The translations under genes were made by a program, and so were the position numbers. The notes under the pieces are model-generated. The model worked only from the letters and a program-made list of their open reading frames with translations, made no database searches and had not been told where the DNA came from. 64,000 nucleotides of DNA, taken from contig NZ_BMXV01000002.1 in the NCBI RefSeq assembly GCF_014651935.1, positions 62,001-126,000 of the forward strand. Reading direction: 5' to 3'. The DNA comes from Marinobacter zhanjiangensis (GTDB lineage: Bacteria > Pseudomonadota > Gammaproteobacteria > Pseudomonadales > Oleiphilaceae). Of this stretch, positions 9,377 through 17,827 are shown piece by piece; position 1 is the first letter of the stretch; each line of letters begins with the position of its first letter.

Positions 9377-10087
9377 TCACTTCATGGTAAATGTGGCCTG
9401 CACCGTGGCACTGACTTCCCGGGGGCCGACCTGGCTTACCGTGTCCGCGGTGGCGGAAGCCTCCTGCATACGCATCATGATCGGCCCGCCCCCCGACGAC
9501 TGCAGGTTCAGCGACCTGACCTGGCCACAGGCCATGTCCAGCTGCTGTGCCGCGAACTGGCAGCGCTCCCGGGCGTCATCGATGGCTCTGGCCAGGGCCT
9601 CGCGCTGGAGCGCTTCCTCGTCGGAATGGAAGAACTGGTGCTGGCCCAGGTTGTAGTTCATACCCAGGTTCTGGGCTTTGGTGAGCACCGGGTTCAGCAG
9701 TTCCAGGTCATGAATCTCGAAGCTGATCGTCTGGCTTGCAACGGCGATAGTCCGGGGTTCGCCGGGCTCGCCGTCCTGCTGGCGTGGGGAGTGCTGGCGC
9801 TGGTACAGATGGGCAGACGCGTCAGTGTAGTCCACCAGTTGGTCACGGAGTTCGGCGATGCTTTCACGCCACTGTTCAATGGTGCCCCTTACCTCGCTGA
9901 TGGCCCTGTCGGAATCCGCATGCTGCGCGGTCACCGTGAAGCTGAGCCGCGCGCTGTCTGGTACATAGCGGACCTGGCCCTCGCCGGACAGGCTGACTTC
10001 CGCCGGTGCCGCCAGCGCAGGTCCCGCCAGGCTTATCAGGGCTATTACCGCAGGCCCGCAAAGCCGCCGGGTGATGGTTGTAATCAT
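9377..10087 (-). CDS. Periplasmic SIMPL-domain (DUF541) protein
   Basis: A 236-residue exported protein of the SIMPL/DUF541 family, whose members form oligomeric periplasmic or surface proteins of poorly defined role, some tied to oxidative stress. The start is ATG at 10087, 7 bases after AAGGAG; a longer upstream frame would run into the neighbouring gene. A signal peptide is visible (LCGPAVIALISLAGPALA, cut before APAEVSLSGEG). The family core follows: GEGQVRYVPDSARLSFTV near the mature N-terminus and ALARAIDDARERCQFAAQQL in the second half. It is the last gene of a three-gene minus-strand set with the amidotransferase and putative amidoligase; whether they share a pathway is unknown. Confidence 0.8.
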   Translation of the reverse strand: MITTITRRLCGPAVIALISLAGPALAAPAEVSLSGEGQVRYVPDSARLSFTVTAQHADSDRAISEVRGTIEQWRESIAELRDQLVDYTDASAHLYQRQHSPRQQDGEPGEPRTIAVASQTISFEIHDLELLNPVLTKAQNLGMNYNLGQHQFFHSDEEALQREALARAIDDARERCQFAAQQLDMACGQVRSLNLQSSGGGPIMMRMQEASATADTVSQVGPREVSATVQATFTMK

Positions 10088-10106
10088 CCTCAATCTCCTT
10101 CTGATG

Positions 10107-10856
10107 TCAGGGTTGGTTCGCCGCATCGGGTACATCTTCCCGGGTCAGGCGGGCCAGCTTCAGGCGTTCCGCCGTGCGCACGAAATCGGCGAAGATCCGC
10201 CGGTGCGCGCTATGGTAGAGCAGGTATTCGGGGTGCCACTGCAGGCCCATCAGCCACTGGCCATGGGTGTTTTCGATGGCCTGGACAAACAGGTCGTTGT
10301 CCAGGGCGCTGACCCGCAGCCCCCGTCCCAGCCACTTGATGGCCTGACTGTGAATGCGGTTGGCGCCGATACGGGGCGACCGTATGATCTGGCCGAGACG
10401 GGTCGGTGCCACGATCCGGACGCTTTGCAGCGGCAGCAGCAGGGGCCGGTGACGGGTATGGACACGCAGCGGCGTCACGTTCTGGCACAGGGAGCCACCC
10501 CGGAATACATTGATCAGCTGGGCGCCCCGGCAGATCCCCAGCACCGGCAGGTGCAGCCGCTCTGCCTCCTGCAGGAGTCTCTGGTCAGTCTGGTCACGGT
10601 GGCGGTTATAACGCGCCTTGACCTGCTCACCCTGGTCATACAGGTCCGGGTGAATGTGGGTTCCGCCGGACAGCACGATGCCGTCAAGCAGTGACACATC
10701 GACCTGACTGCCCGGGGGAATGAAATAGGCCCGTGCCCCATACAGCCGCAGGCCCAGGCTGATCAGGCGGTCCGAGGTACGCCAGCGGGAGGGGCTGCTG
10801 ATGCCGATGGTGATACCCGGAACCTTGACCTCTTCAGCGGTGCTGGATTCAGACAT
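10107..10856 (-). CDS. Class I glutamine amidotransferase-like gamma-glutamyl hydrolase (peptidase C26)
   Basis: A 249-residue protein of the C26/PuuD-like group, which cleaves gamma-glutamyl amide bonds or supplies ammonia from glutamine. The nucleophile is C109 in LGICRGAQLINV. The His and Glu partners are H208 and E210 in LQWHPEYL. The PuuD-like segment NRIHSQAIKWLG is also present (about 167-178). ATG at 10856 is preferred, with GGAG 10 bases upstream; GTG at 10862 is possible. The start overlaps the end of the upstream amidoligase-like gene by 8 bases, which points to coupled translation. In that setting it may remove or exchange the amide bond made by its neighbour (inference). Confidence 0.83.
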   Translation of the reverse strand: MSESSTAEEVKVPGITIGISSPSRWRTSDRLISLGLRLYGARAYFIPPGSQVDVSLLDGIVLSGGTHIHPDLYDQGEQVKARYNRHRDQTDQRLLQEAERLHLPVLGICRGAQLINVFRGGSLCQNVTPLRVHTRHRPLLLPLQSVRIVAPTRLGQIIRSPRIGANRIHSQAIKWLGRGLRVSALDNDLFVQAIENTHGQWLMGLQWHPEYLLYHSAHRRIFADFVRTAERLKLARLTREDVPDAANQP

Positions 10857-11844
10857 AGCCACGGTTCTCCAGCCACTGGTGACAGCGGGTGCGCCACGTA
10901 CTGGTCAGGTTGCGGAACGACAGGGTGCGGCCTTGCCGGAACAGGTCGTTCAGCTCCCGCTGGTGAGTGGGGTGAGCCACGATCTGTTCCAGGATCACCC
11001 AGTCGTTCCACACCGTGGAGAAATGCCAGCGGGGGTTGTCGATATCGCAGTCCGGCAGCCGGTAGTGCAGGGTCGGCCGCGATTTGATGCGGGGGTCGTC
11101 GACATACTGCGCCAGCAGATCAGCGTCAATGTGCGCGAACAGGGGCAGCAGGTCCAGCGCGCGGTTGCGGGTGGGGTTCTCTTCCAGATAGTCCCGCATC
11201 AGGCCTTCCATGTCCGGCGAGTAGTCCGCCGCCACCAGGCGATCCACATAGCGGCTGGACCAGGGTTCGATGTAGGTGGTCAGTTTGCGGCTGAAATCCA
11301 GTTGGTGGCGGGATTTCAGCCAGTCATAAAGGGCAGCGAAGGTCTGCAGGTAGCGCCGCAGGGTGTCCGCCTCCAGGTCGGGCAGCTCGGGGTTCAGCTG
11401 CAGGCCGAACGCATAGACGATGGCCTCTCGGCTGCCCACGGCACCCGCTTCGCGCAACTGGTCTGACAGGGCTTCGATGGTCTCCAGCTGGTCAAAGGCT
11501 ACCGGTGGCGAGATGATTTCCAGCGGCACCAGCCGCTCCGCCGCATAATCAATCACATCCATGGCGTGGCCGCCGAGTTCCCGCAGGGATTCCGGTACCC
11601 GCTCTTCCTGAAGATTCAGGTCCTTGATGGGGTCGGAATCCAGCTCCACCGCAAATTCGCCCAGGGCGGTATCCACCTTGCTGACGTAACGACCAACGTT
11701 GCGGGCGGTGCCGTTCAGGATTTTCGCCGTGAGCGAGACCAGCTCCAGGTACCCCGGTCCGGATATCTCGATCTCGACGCCGACCCGGCGTGGCTTTCCC
11801 TCCCGAGTGGTCATGACGTCGGGCATCTGGCAACGGCTGGGCAT
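10849..11844 (-). CDS. Putative amidoligase (COOH-NH2 ligase fold, Amidoligase_2-like)
   Basis: A 331-residue protein resembling the amidoligase families related to glutamine synthetase, predicted to join a carboxylate and an amine using ATP. The seen hallmarks are RVGVEIEISGPGY near the N-terminus (acidic G-x-E-x-E at about 22-26), EIISPPV at 109-115, and a later FGLQLNPE (146-153) where relatives have a conserved Gly/His motif. The frame is open farther upstream, but ATG at 11844 has AGGGGGAA about 8 bases before it. Overlap with the C26 amidotransferase gene matches the gene pairing described for this superfamily. The substrate and product are unknown. Confidence 0.68.
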   Translation of the reverse strand: MPSRCQMPDVMTTREGKPRRVGVEIEISGPGYLELVSLTAKILNGTARNVGRYVSKVDTALGEFAVELDSDPIKDLNLQEERVPESLRELGGHAMDVIDYAAERLVPLEIISPPVAFDQLETIEALSDQLREAGAVGSREAIVYAFGLQLNPELPDLEADTLRRYLQTFAALYDWLKSRHQLDFSRKLTTYIEPWSSRYVDRLVAADYSPDMEGLMRDYLEENPTRNRALDLLPLFAHIDADLLAQYVDDPRIKSRPTLHYRLPDCDIDNPRWHFSTVWNDWVILEQIVAHPTHQRELNDLFRQGRTLSFRNLTSTWRTRCHQWLENRGYV

Positions 11845-11977
11845 GGGTGTGATTCCCCCTGGTGATGGTTCCGGCAAGTGAGCTCGGGTTGCGTGTGAGC
11901 ACAATGTAACAGGTTGGCCCTGGCAGTGCCCGGTAGCACGGGCTCCGGGTGAGTGGGCATTCCGGGACTGCAGGGGG

Positions 11978-12006
11978 TTTACACTGGATAGAATACTGTA
12001 TAAAGT
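11978..12006 (+). promoter_or_regulatory. Probable sigma-70 promoter of lexA-sulA
   Basis: TTTACA (11978-11983) and TAAAGT (12001-12006) are separated by 17 bases. The LexA box starts 9 bases downstream of the -10, so bound LexA would cover the transcription start region. Confidence 0.5.
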
Positions 12007-12014
12007 CGGTATTA

Positions 12015-12030
12015 CTGTATATAACCCCAG
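12015..12030 (+). promoter_or_regulatory. LexA box (SOS operator)
   Basis: CTGTATATAACCCCAG matches the gammaproteobacterial CTG-N10-CAG consensus with an AT-rich core. It lies 77 bases before the lexA start codon, so lexA and the sulA gene behind it should be autorepressed and induced by DNA damage. Confidence 0.88.
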
Positions 12031-12106
12031 CATCCACGGGCAACCTCTCTGGTTATTGTGCCGGAGGAAGGCCGGGGCAGGGAACTGCCACAGGAGGCAA
12101 GAAGCG

Positions 12107-12724
12107 ATGAAGCTCACTGCAAGACAGAGCCAGGTACTGGACATTATCCGTCGCTACGTGGATGAAACCGGTTATCCGCCCACCCGGGCGGAAATTGCCC
12201 TGGAGCTCGGCTTCCGTTCCGCCAATGCGGCAGAAGAACATCTCCGTGCACTGGCCCGTAAAGGCGCCATCGAGATGGTACCCGGCACCAGCCGCGGCAT
12301 TCGCCTGCCCGAAGTAGAGGCAGATCCCGGCTTGCCGGTGATCGGTCAGGTGGCGGCCGGTAACCCCATTCTGGCCCAGGAGAATATCGAGGACTACTGC
12401 ACCCTGCAGCCGGAATTTTTCACACCGTCGGCGGATTACCTGCTGCGGGTGCGGGGTATGAGCATGAAGGATATCGGCATCCTGGACGGCGACCTGCTGG
12501 CGGTACACCGCACCCAGGACGTGCATGACGGCCAGGTGGTGGTGGCGCGGGTGGGTGAGGAAGTCACCGTGAAGCGTTTCCGCCGGGAGGGCCCGGAGGT
12601 TCTCCTGATTGCCGAGAACGAAGAATTCGAGCCCATTGTGGTTGACCTGCGGGAGCAGGAGCTGGTGATCGAGGGTCTCGGGGTCGGCGTCATTCGCCGG
12701 TCCGACCTGAACCAGGTGCATTAA
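12107..12724 (+). CDS. lexA: LexA repressor / SOS self-cleaving protease
   Basis: Represses SOS genes until RecA filaments trigger its self-cleavage. The N-terminal winged helix (1-68) begins with [13 protein letters not shown] and includes the [14 protein letters not shown] recognition region. The cleavage site is A84-G85 (VAAGNPIL), with catalytic S119 (RGMSM) and K156 (TVKRF); these are the same residue numbers as in E. coli LexA. It has 205 residues, against 202. The start is ATG at 12107 with AGGAGG 9 bases upstream; an ORF start farther upstream has no such site. It is followed by sulA, as in pseudomonads. Confidence 0.97.
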   Translation: MKLTARQSQVLDIIRRYVDETGYPPTRAEIALELGFRSANAAEEHLRALARKGAIEMVPGTSRGIRLPEVEADPGLPVIGQVAAGNPILAQENIEDYCTLQPEFFTPSADYLLRVRGMSMKDIGILDGDLLAVHRTQDVHDGQVVVARVGEEVTVKRFRREGPEVLLIAENEEFEPIVVDLREQELVIEGLGVGVIRRSDLNQVH

Positions 12725-12777
12725 TTCGTCAGCGATGCCCGCGGGGGTGTCGCCAGCAGCGAGTCGGGGAGGAAGTC

Positions 12778-13308
12778 ATGGAACAGTTGGGTTTGAGCAT
12801 GAATACCGGGGCAGCGGCAACCGCCGCGCCGGCAATGGCTCCACAGCAGCCGGCACCGGTTCGCCGGCAGCCTGCGGCGGAGTTACCGGCCAGCCCCCGC
12901 GCCCATGGTATGGCGGGAAAGGCCGACGATGATGCCGCGTCACCGGAACACCGTCGCGGCAACGTGACGGAAGTGATCATGCCCCCGGGGCAGGTGGAAA
13001 ATTTCCAGTTGCTGCTGCCCATGCTGACTCAGCTAAACCAGGAACGGCGCTGGCTGGCGTGGATTGACCCCCCGCAGGCGCTGGTCAGCAAGTGGCAGAC
13101 CACCCATGGTATTGTCACCAGCGAACTGCTGGTGTTGCGGTCGACCCGGGATTACTCGGCCTTCGAGCTGGCGGAAATAGCCCTGGGCGCCGGTACCTGC
13201 CATGCCGTGGTGATGTGGACCAGCCGCCTGTCCAGCGGAGATTTCGGCGCGCTGGAGCAGGCATCTGCCAGGGGCAACAGCCACGGGGTCATTCTCAGGA
13301 CTCGCTGA
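12778..13308 (+). CDS. sulA: SOS cell division inhibitor SulA
   Basis: Blocks FtsZ polymerisation during the SOS response so that cells do not divide on damaged DNA. The conserved part starts at about residue 63 (VTEVIMPPGQVENFQLLLPML) and includes ERRWLAWIDPP and LRSTRDYSAFELAEIAL, which are typical of SulA. The 176-residue length includes about 60 extra N-terminal residues rich in Ala, Pro and Gln. The start codon is supported by GGAGG 5 bases upstream (12768-12772). It lies 53 bases after lexA with no own LexA box, so it is expected to be co-transcribed from the lexA promoter. Confidence 0.9.
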   Translation: MEQLGLSMNTGAAATAAPAMAPQQPAPVRRQPAAELPASPRAHGMAGKADDDAASPEHRRGNVTEVIMPPGQVENFQLLLPMLTQLNQERRWLAWIDPPQALVSKWQTTHGIVTSELLVLRSTRDYSAFELAEIALGAGTCHAVVMWTSRLSSGDFGALEQASARGNSHGVILRTR

Positions 13309-13367
13309 TAACGGGGCCGGCCGAAAGGCTGACAAGAGCCCCGAGAAAGCAGCGGACGCCCGTTGGC

Positions 13368-13399
13368 GACCGGGGCAGTCGGCGTGCCCCTGCCCGGTC
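13368..13399. terminator. Hairpin between converging sulA and a small gene
   Basis: GACCGGGGCAG (13368-13378) pairs with CTGCCCGGTC (13390-13399) with one bulged base. It reaches into the stop codon of the gene on the other strand. There is no U-tract, so it is a weak candidate for a bidirectional terminator. Confidence 0.35.
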
Positions 13400-13658
13400 A
13401 GTGAAGGGTGTGGTGAGCCTGGGGCTCGAAATCTTCCAGATCGGCGTCTTCCCACTCGACGGTATCGTTAATCTGCCCTACCGCCTGTATGCCGGCGTCG
13501 ATCATGGCCCGGGCTACGGTCATATCCCGGTTTTCCATCATTTCCCGGGCTTCCTGGGAAAAGGAAATTCTGACCAGTGGCGCGGAATCATCGTCCACAC
13601 GCTTCAGAGCGTAGTCGCCGTTGTTCAGTTGTACGATTTCAAAGAATGAAGGTGACAT
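13398..13658 (-). CDS. Small conserved protein of the lexA-sulA neighbourhood
   Basis: An 86-residue, acidic, soluble protein with no domain of known function that I can name. It begins SFFEIVQLNNGDYALKRVDD, reads as a short beta strand pair then a helix (SQEAREMMENRDMTVARAMIDAGIQAV), and ends in an acidic tail. From memory, a similar small protein sits beside sulA in Pseudomonas, which supports it as a real gene. AAGGA lies 4-5 bases before the ATG. It is downstream of, and probably co-transcribed with, the DUF6586-like gene. Confidence 0.7.
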   Translation of the reverse strand: MSPSFFEIVQLNNGDYALKRVDDDSAPLVRISFSQEAREMMENRDMTVARAMIDAGIQAVGQINDTVEWEDADLEDFEPQAHHTLH

Positions 13659-13688
13659 AGAATCCTTACTTCGGGCCTGGTTAACGGG

Positions 13689-14162
13689 TTACCACTCGGC
13701 GTGCCGGTCACCCAGGTCAGTAACAAATGATTTCATGGCTGCCAGCGTCTCAAGCAGACCCTCGACGGACCGGTCGGGACCTGAAGCCACCGATACCGCG
13801 ATAACGTTCTCGTCCGATACACTTTTCTGCTGCTTTGGCGGTTGGCTCTGGGCCATTTCAAGCTGATCCAGATGTTGCCACCAGCTACCCGGTGTACGGG
13901 CAAGTTCCGCCATTACGTCAGCGTCCGGTGTGCTCTCGATCAGGGCGATCAAAGCTTCCAGTGACGCCGGCATGGCCTGTTTTTCCTGGTGGTAACGGGC
14001 CACCAGTGTCAGTACCAGCTGCCGCGCCCGCAGGGACAGTTCAATGGCTCCCTGCAGGCAGGCTTCCCGCTCGGTGGCGGAGGCCTGATCCCGGGACAGC
14101 GCTGCAAGCTGGGTGGCCAGGTAGATTTTCTGTGACACCAGTGATTGCCATTGTGCTGACAT
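13689..14162 (-). CDS. DUF6586-like conserved protein
   Basis: A 157-residue, mostly helical soluble protein with no signal peptide or membrane segment. The helices are rich in Leu and Ala (KIYLATQLAALSRDQ; LRARQLVLTLVARYHQE), then a Trp-containing segment (GSWWQHLDQLEMAQ) and a variable tail. Pseudomonads carry a similar protein between sulA and topA, and I assign it to that family by resemblance and position. Function is unknown. No strong ribosome site is seen before the ATG (ACAGG, 6 bases away). Confidence 0.65.
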   Translation of the reverse strand: MSAQWQSLVSQKIYLATQLAALSRDQASATEREACLQGAIELSLRARQLVLTLVARYHQEKQAMPASLEALIALIESTPDADVMAELARTPGSWWQHLDQLEMAQSQPPKQQKSVSDENVIAVSVASGPDRSVEGLLETLAAMKSFVTDLGDRHAEW

Positions 14163-14379
14163 ATCGTGCCTGTCCCCGTGCTGCGCGTGGCTTATTGGTA
14201 AACATCCTAGTATACCAGAAGTGCCAACCGGATTCTTCTGTTAACCGGCAAACTGCCAGCCCCGGCAGTGGCCAAAGGGTCAGGACTTTTGCGGATGCTC
14301 CCCTGTATACTCACGTAAAGTCTCTGACATTCACCGGCGCCCCGTTCACGGGGGCACCGGTACAGCAGTGAGGTGGATC

Positions 14380-14709
14380 ATGTCTGACGAAGCCAATGAG
14401 GCGCTGGCCCGCCTCGACGATCGTATCGCGGAACTGCAACAGGCGCTGCAGGACAGCGACTGGCAACGGCTGGCCGAGTTGAACGGTGATGTCCGCTCAC
14501 TGGTCGACCCCGTGATGACCGCTCTCGAAAACAGGCAACTGTCGGCAGCCGCCGTTCAGCGAAGGCTTGGTGAGCTCGATGAGTTCGTGCGCCACGCCGA
14601 TGAGGCTGCCCGCGAGGCGCGTCAGGAAGCGAAGGATGCCCTGGATCAGGTGGGCCAGAATCGCAAGGCTGCCAGTGCCTACGCCAGAGTGTCGAGCCGG
14701 AACAAGTAG
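14380..14709 (+). CDS. Small coiled-coil protein, possible FliT-type flagellar chaperone
   Basis: A 109-residue, charged, almost wholly helical protein (EALARLDDRIAELQQAL; AADEAAREARQEA...). ATG at 14380 has GAGG 6 bases upstream and is preferred to GTG at 14368. Proteins of this size and composition just before fleQ are often labelled FliT-like or FleP-like, which would make it a chaperone for a late flagellar export substrate. The sequence alone does not prove this, and its usual partners fliD and fliS are absent nearby. Confidence 0.55.
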   Translation: MSDEANEALARLDDRIAELQQALQDSDWQRLAELNGDVRSLVDPVMTALENRQLSAAAVQRRLGELDEFVRHADEAAREARQEAKDALDQVGQNRKAASAYARVSSRNK

Positions 14710-14790
14710 TTCCGTTGCCGAACCGCCAATGACTGAAGCTTGCCGGATCGGGGGAAATGCAGACCCGGGTCAATCCATTGCGTCATAAAA

Positions 14791-14819
14791 TTGACTCTCT
14801 TCGCTTAAACGTCTTAAAT
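14791..14819 (+). promoter_or_regulatory. Probable sigma-70 promoter of fleQ
   Basis: TTGACT (14791-14796) and TTAAAT (14814-14819) are 17 bases apart, in an AT-rich pocket of the 200-base gap before fleQ. This suits the top-level regulator of the hierarchy, which in Pseudomonas is not sigma-54 dependent. Confidence 0.5.
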
Positions 14820-14916
14820 ACCGCACAAACAAATCACGCCGTCCGGGAAGCTGTTAATGGAACAGATATCCCGGGTGACTCTCAAAATGCTGCGCTGACC
14901 AAGAGATTCCATCTGC

Positions 14917-16368
14917 ATGTCGATGACCGATACTGTGCTGGTGTTGAGCAAGGACGCGTCACGGGCTAGAGATCTGATAACCATTCTTGAATTTGTGGGG
15001 GAGGAATCCGTCCTGGACGACGAGGCTTCCCGCAAGCTGCTCGCTGATGGTGATAGTGAGGACCTTGCCAGCCTTGGTATGGTCATCGTCGCCAGTGAGG
15101 ACTGCTCACAGGTCCGCGCTGACATTGAAATGGTCTGCAAGGCCGAGGCCGGCCTGCCGCTGCTGGTTGTTGGCAACCCGGACCTGGAGCCGCTGGACAG
15201 CGACTGTCAGGCAAGGGTTATCGCCCGGCTCGAGTGGCCCCCCAATTATACCAAGTTCGTTGACTCCCGCTACCGCGCCCAGATCTATCGTGACCAATAC
15301 CAGCGCAACCGGGGGCAGGGCCACGGCCAGCAACGGGGCGTGATGCTGTTCCGCTCCCTGGTGGGAACCTCCCGCAGCGTGAAGGGGGTACGGGAGCTGA
15401 TGGCCCAGGTGGCCGACAAGGATGTCAGCGTGATGATTACCGGCGAATCCGGTACCGGCAAGGAAGTGGTGGCCCGTAACCTTCACTACCACTCCCCCCG
15501 TCGTGAAAAGCCGTTCGTGCCGGTGAACTGTGGCGCAATACCTGGTGAGTTGCTGGAAAGCGAGCTGTTCGGTCATGAAAAAGGTGCCTTCACCGGGGCT
15601 ATCACGTCCCGGGTGGGACGCTTTGAGCTGGCGGAGGGTGGCACCCTTTTTCTTGACGAAATTGGCGACATGCCCCTCAGTATGCAGGTCAAGATTCTCC
15701 GTGTGTTGCAGGAACGCACTTTCGAGAAGGTCGGCAGCAACCGGACCCAGAGCGCGGACGTGCGGGTTGTGGCCGCTACCCACAAGAACCTCGAGGACAT
15801 GATCGAGAAGGGCGATTTCCGGGAAGATCTCTACTACCGGCTGAACGTGTTTCCCATCGAAATGCCGGCCCTGCGGGAACGGGCGGAAGATATTCCGCTG
15901 CTGATCAACGAACTGATCGCGAGGATGGAAAAGGAAAAGCGAGGCTCACTGCGTCTCAATTCCGCTGCTATCCTCAGCCTGTGCCGGCACGACTGGCCGG
16001 GCAATGTCAGGGAGCTGGCCAACCTGGTCGAGCGCCTGGCCATCATGCACCCCTACGGTGTAATCGGTGTGCAGGAGCTGCCCAAAAAATTCCGTTACGT
16101 GGACAACTACGATGAAAGCCCCGTTGTGGAAGACGACGCCATGCCCTCCGGTATACCCGGTCTGGTCGGCCTTGACGCGCCCGCGTTGTTGCCGGTCAAC
16201 GGCATCGACCTGAAGGATTACCTGTCCAGCCTCGAGAAGCAGCTGATTCAGCAGGCACTGGATGAAACCAATGGTGTGGTGGCCCGGGCGGCGGAGAAGC
16301 TGCGTATCCGCCGCACGACCCTGGTGGAAAAAGTCCGCAAATACGGTCTCCGGGAAGAAGAGGGCTGA
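14917..16368 (+). CDS. fleQ: Flagellar master regulator FleQ (sigma-54 enhancer-binding protein)
   Basis: Top-level transcription factor of polar flagellum genes; in Pseudomonas it also senses c-di-GMP and is held back by FleN. The N-terminal FleQ-type receiver-like domain (1-120) has no obvious phosphorylatable Asp. The AAA+ domain has Walker A GESGTGKE (176-183), intact GAFTGA (223-228) for sigma-54 contact and the LFLDEIGD Walker B. The C-terminal Fis-type HTH ends [24 protein letters not shown]. It has 483 residues. The ribosome site before ATG 14917 is weak. Likely targets in this window are the sigma-54 promoters of fleS, fliE, fliL and flhA. Confidence 0.95.
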   Translation: MSMTDTVLVLSKDASRARDLITILEFVGEESVLDDEASRKLLADGDSEDLASLGMVIVASEDCSQVRADIEMVCKAEAGLPLLVVGNPDLEPLDSDCQARVIARLEWPPNYTKFVDSRYRAQIYRDQYQRNRGQGHGQQRGVMLFRSLVGTSRSVKGVRELMAQVADKDVSVMITGESGTGKEVVARNLHYHSPRREKPFVPVNCGAIPGELLESELFGHEKGAFTGAITSRVGRFELAEGGTLFLDEIGDMPLSMQVKILRVLQERTFEKVGSNRTQSADVRVVAATHKNLEDMIEKGDFREDLYYRLNVFPIEMPALRERAEDIPLLINELIARMEKEKRGSLRLNSAAILSLCRHDWPGNVRELANLVERLAIMHPYGVIGVQELPKKFRYVDNYDESPVVEDDAMPSGIPGLVGLDAPALLPVNGIDLKDYLSSLEKQLIQQALDETNGVVARAAEKLRIRRTTLVEKVRKYGLREEEG

Positions 16369-16455
16369 CGGTTTTCCGTCGGTCCCGCCTGGAAGGGGTG
16401 AAGGATTTCCCTGTAGCCGCTCCCTTCCCCTTGTAATTAAACAGAATATATAACC

Positions 16456-16470
16456 TGGCATGGCTTCTGC
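16456..16470 (+). promoter_or_regulatory. Sigma-54 promoter of fleSR
   Basis: cTGGCATGGCTTCTGCT has GG and GC exactly 10 bases apart, as in the -24/-12 consensus TGGCAC-N5-TTGC. It ends 41 bases before the fleS start. FleQ is the expected activator. Confidence 0.82.
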
Positions 16471-16511
16471 TATACAGCTCCTGAATCATTACATTATGGT
16501 CAGGGGGAAGC

Positions 16512-17792
16512 ATGAGACAGTTCCAGACGGCAATACCTGCCTCCCGTTCCGGGGAGTCCGGCTCTGCAGCCGCCGCCGATGCCGCGGCAGAAGCCAACGA
16601 CAAGGTAACCGCACTGTTTCCGGCACAGGATGACGATGCCGCTGTCGACACGGCGCTGGATCTGTTCAACCAGATGTCGCGGCAGATTACCGATTCCTAC
16701 CGCACCCTCGAGTCCCGCGTGAATCAGCTTTCCGGTGAACTGACGGCAGAAAGCCGTCAGCGTCAGCATGAACTGGAAGAAAAGGAACGCCTGGCCGACC
16801 GCCTCTCGACCCTGTTATCGGCGTTGCCTGCCGGGGTCATCGTGCTCGACAGTCAGGGTGCCGTGGCCCAGTGTAATCCGGCCGCCGTTGCCCTGTTGGG
16901 CGAACCTCTGGAAGGCGAGCGCTGGGTCAGCGTGATCCAGCGTTGCTTTGCCCCCCGTCGCGACGATGGTCACGAGGTGTCCCTGAAAGATGGCCGACGC
17001 GTGAGCATCGAAATCCGCACCATGGAGAACGAACCCGGCCAGCTGATCCTGCTTACCGACCTCACCGAAACCCGTCAGCTGCAGTCACAGCTTGCCCATG
17101 CCCAGCGTCTTTCTGCCATGGGCAAGATGGTGGCCTCGCTGGCCCATCAGATCCGTACACCGCTGTCGGCTGCCATCCTTTACGGTGGCCACCTGTCCCA
17201 GCCGGACCTGGATGAAGAGCTGCGCCAGCGTTGCGCCAGCCGCCTCATGTCGCGGCTGACCCATCTGGAATCCCAGGTGCGTGACATGCTCACCTTCGCT
17301 CGGGGCGAAACCCGGCTGGCGGAGAAGCTGTCGTCGGAGCAGGTGAAAGACGGTCTGCAGGCCGCCGCCGACGGCCTGAGTCTGGCCGATGGCCAGCAGG
17401 TCAAGGTAACCACGGAAGGATCGCAGATACCGTTGATGTGCAATCGCGAGGCGCTGGTGGGGGCCTGTATGAACCTGGTCAACAACAGCCTGGAAGCCGG
17501 TGCCAACCGGGTCGCCCTGACCCTGGCGGCAACCGGTGATGAGCTGGAGATTGCTGTGGTCGACGACGGCCCGGGTTTCTCACAGGGCAAGGTCAATGAG
17601 CTGATGGAAGCCTTTTATACCACCAAGTCCCATGGCACCGGCCTGGGGCTGGCCGTCGTACAGGCAGTGGTCAAGGCCCACAACGGGCAGTTCAGCCTGG
17701 CCGCCATGCCCGGTGGCGGCGCCTGCGCGTCAATCCGGCTGCCGGCGGCCCACACTGGCGCAAGCATCCAGAACCAGAATACACACTCCTGA
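16512..17792 (+). CDS. fleS: Flagellar sensor histidine kinase FleS
   Basis: Cytosolic kinase that phosphorylates FleR to switch on the middle flagellar genes (hook and basal body). It has 426 residues without membrane helices. A helical N-terminus (to about 95) is followed by a PAS domain (about 98-185) and the HisKA domain with H212 (MVASLAHQIRTPL). The HATPase domain has NLVNNSLEAGA, DDGPGFS and GTGLGLAVVQA. The ATG follows AGGGGGAAGC. It is 35 bases upstream of fleR and transcribed with it. Confidence 0.94.
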   Translation: MRQFQTAIPASRSGESGSAAAADAAAEANDKVTALFPAQDDDAAVDTALDLFNQMSRQITDSYRTLESRVNQLSGELTAESRQRQHELEEKERLADRLSTLLSALPAGVIVLDSQGAVAQCNPAAVALLGEPLEGERWVSVIQRCFAPRRDDGHEVSLKDGRRVSIEIRTMENEPGQLILLTDLTETRQLQSQLAHAQRLSAMGKMVASLAHQIRTPLSAAILYGGHLSQPDLDEELRQRCASRLMSRLTHLESQVRDMLTFARGETRLAEKLSSEQVKDGLQAAADGLSLADGQQVKVTTEGSQIPLMCNREALVGACMNLVNNSLEAGANRVALTLAATGDELEIAVVDDGPGFSQGKVNELMEAFYTTKSHGTGLGLAVVQAVVKAHNGQFSLAAMPGGGACASIRLPAAHTGASIQNQNTHS

Positions 17793-17827
17793 CAGGGTAC
17801 TGACAGGAAGGACAGGCGGAGAACGTC

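Noticed and set aside
11984..11999. Second possible LexA box (CTG-N10-TGT)
   Set aside because: The right half-site does not match CAG; I keep only the box at 12015-12030.
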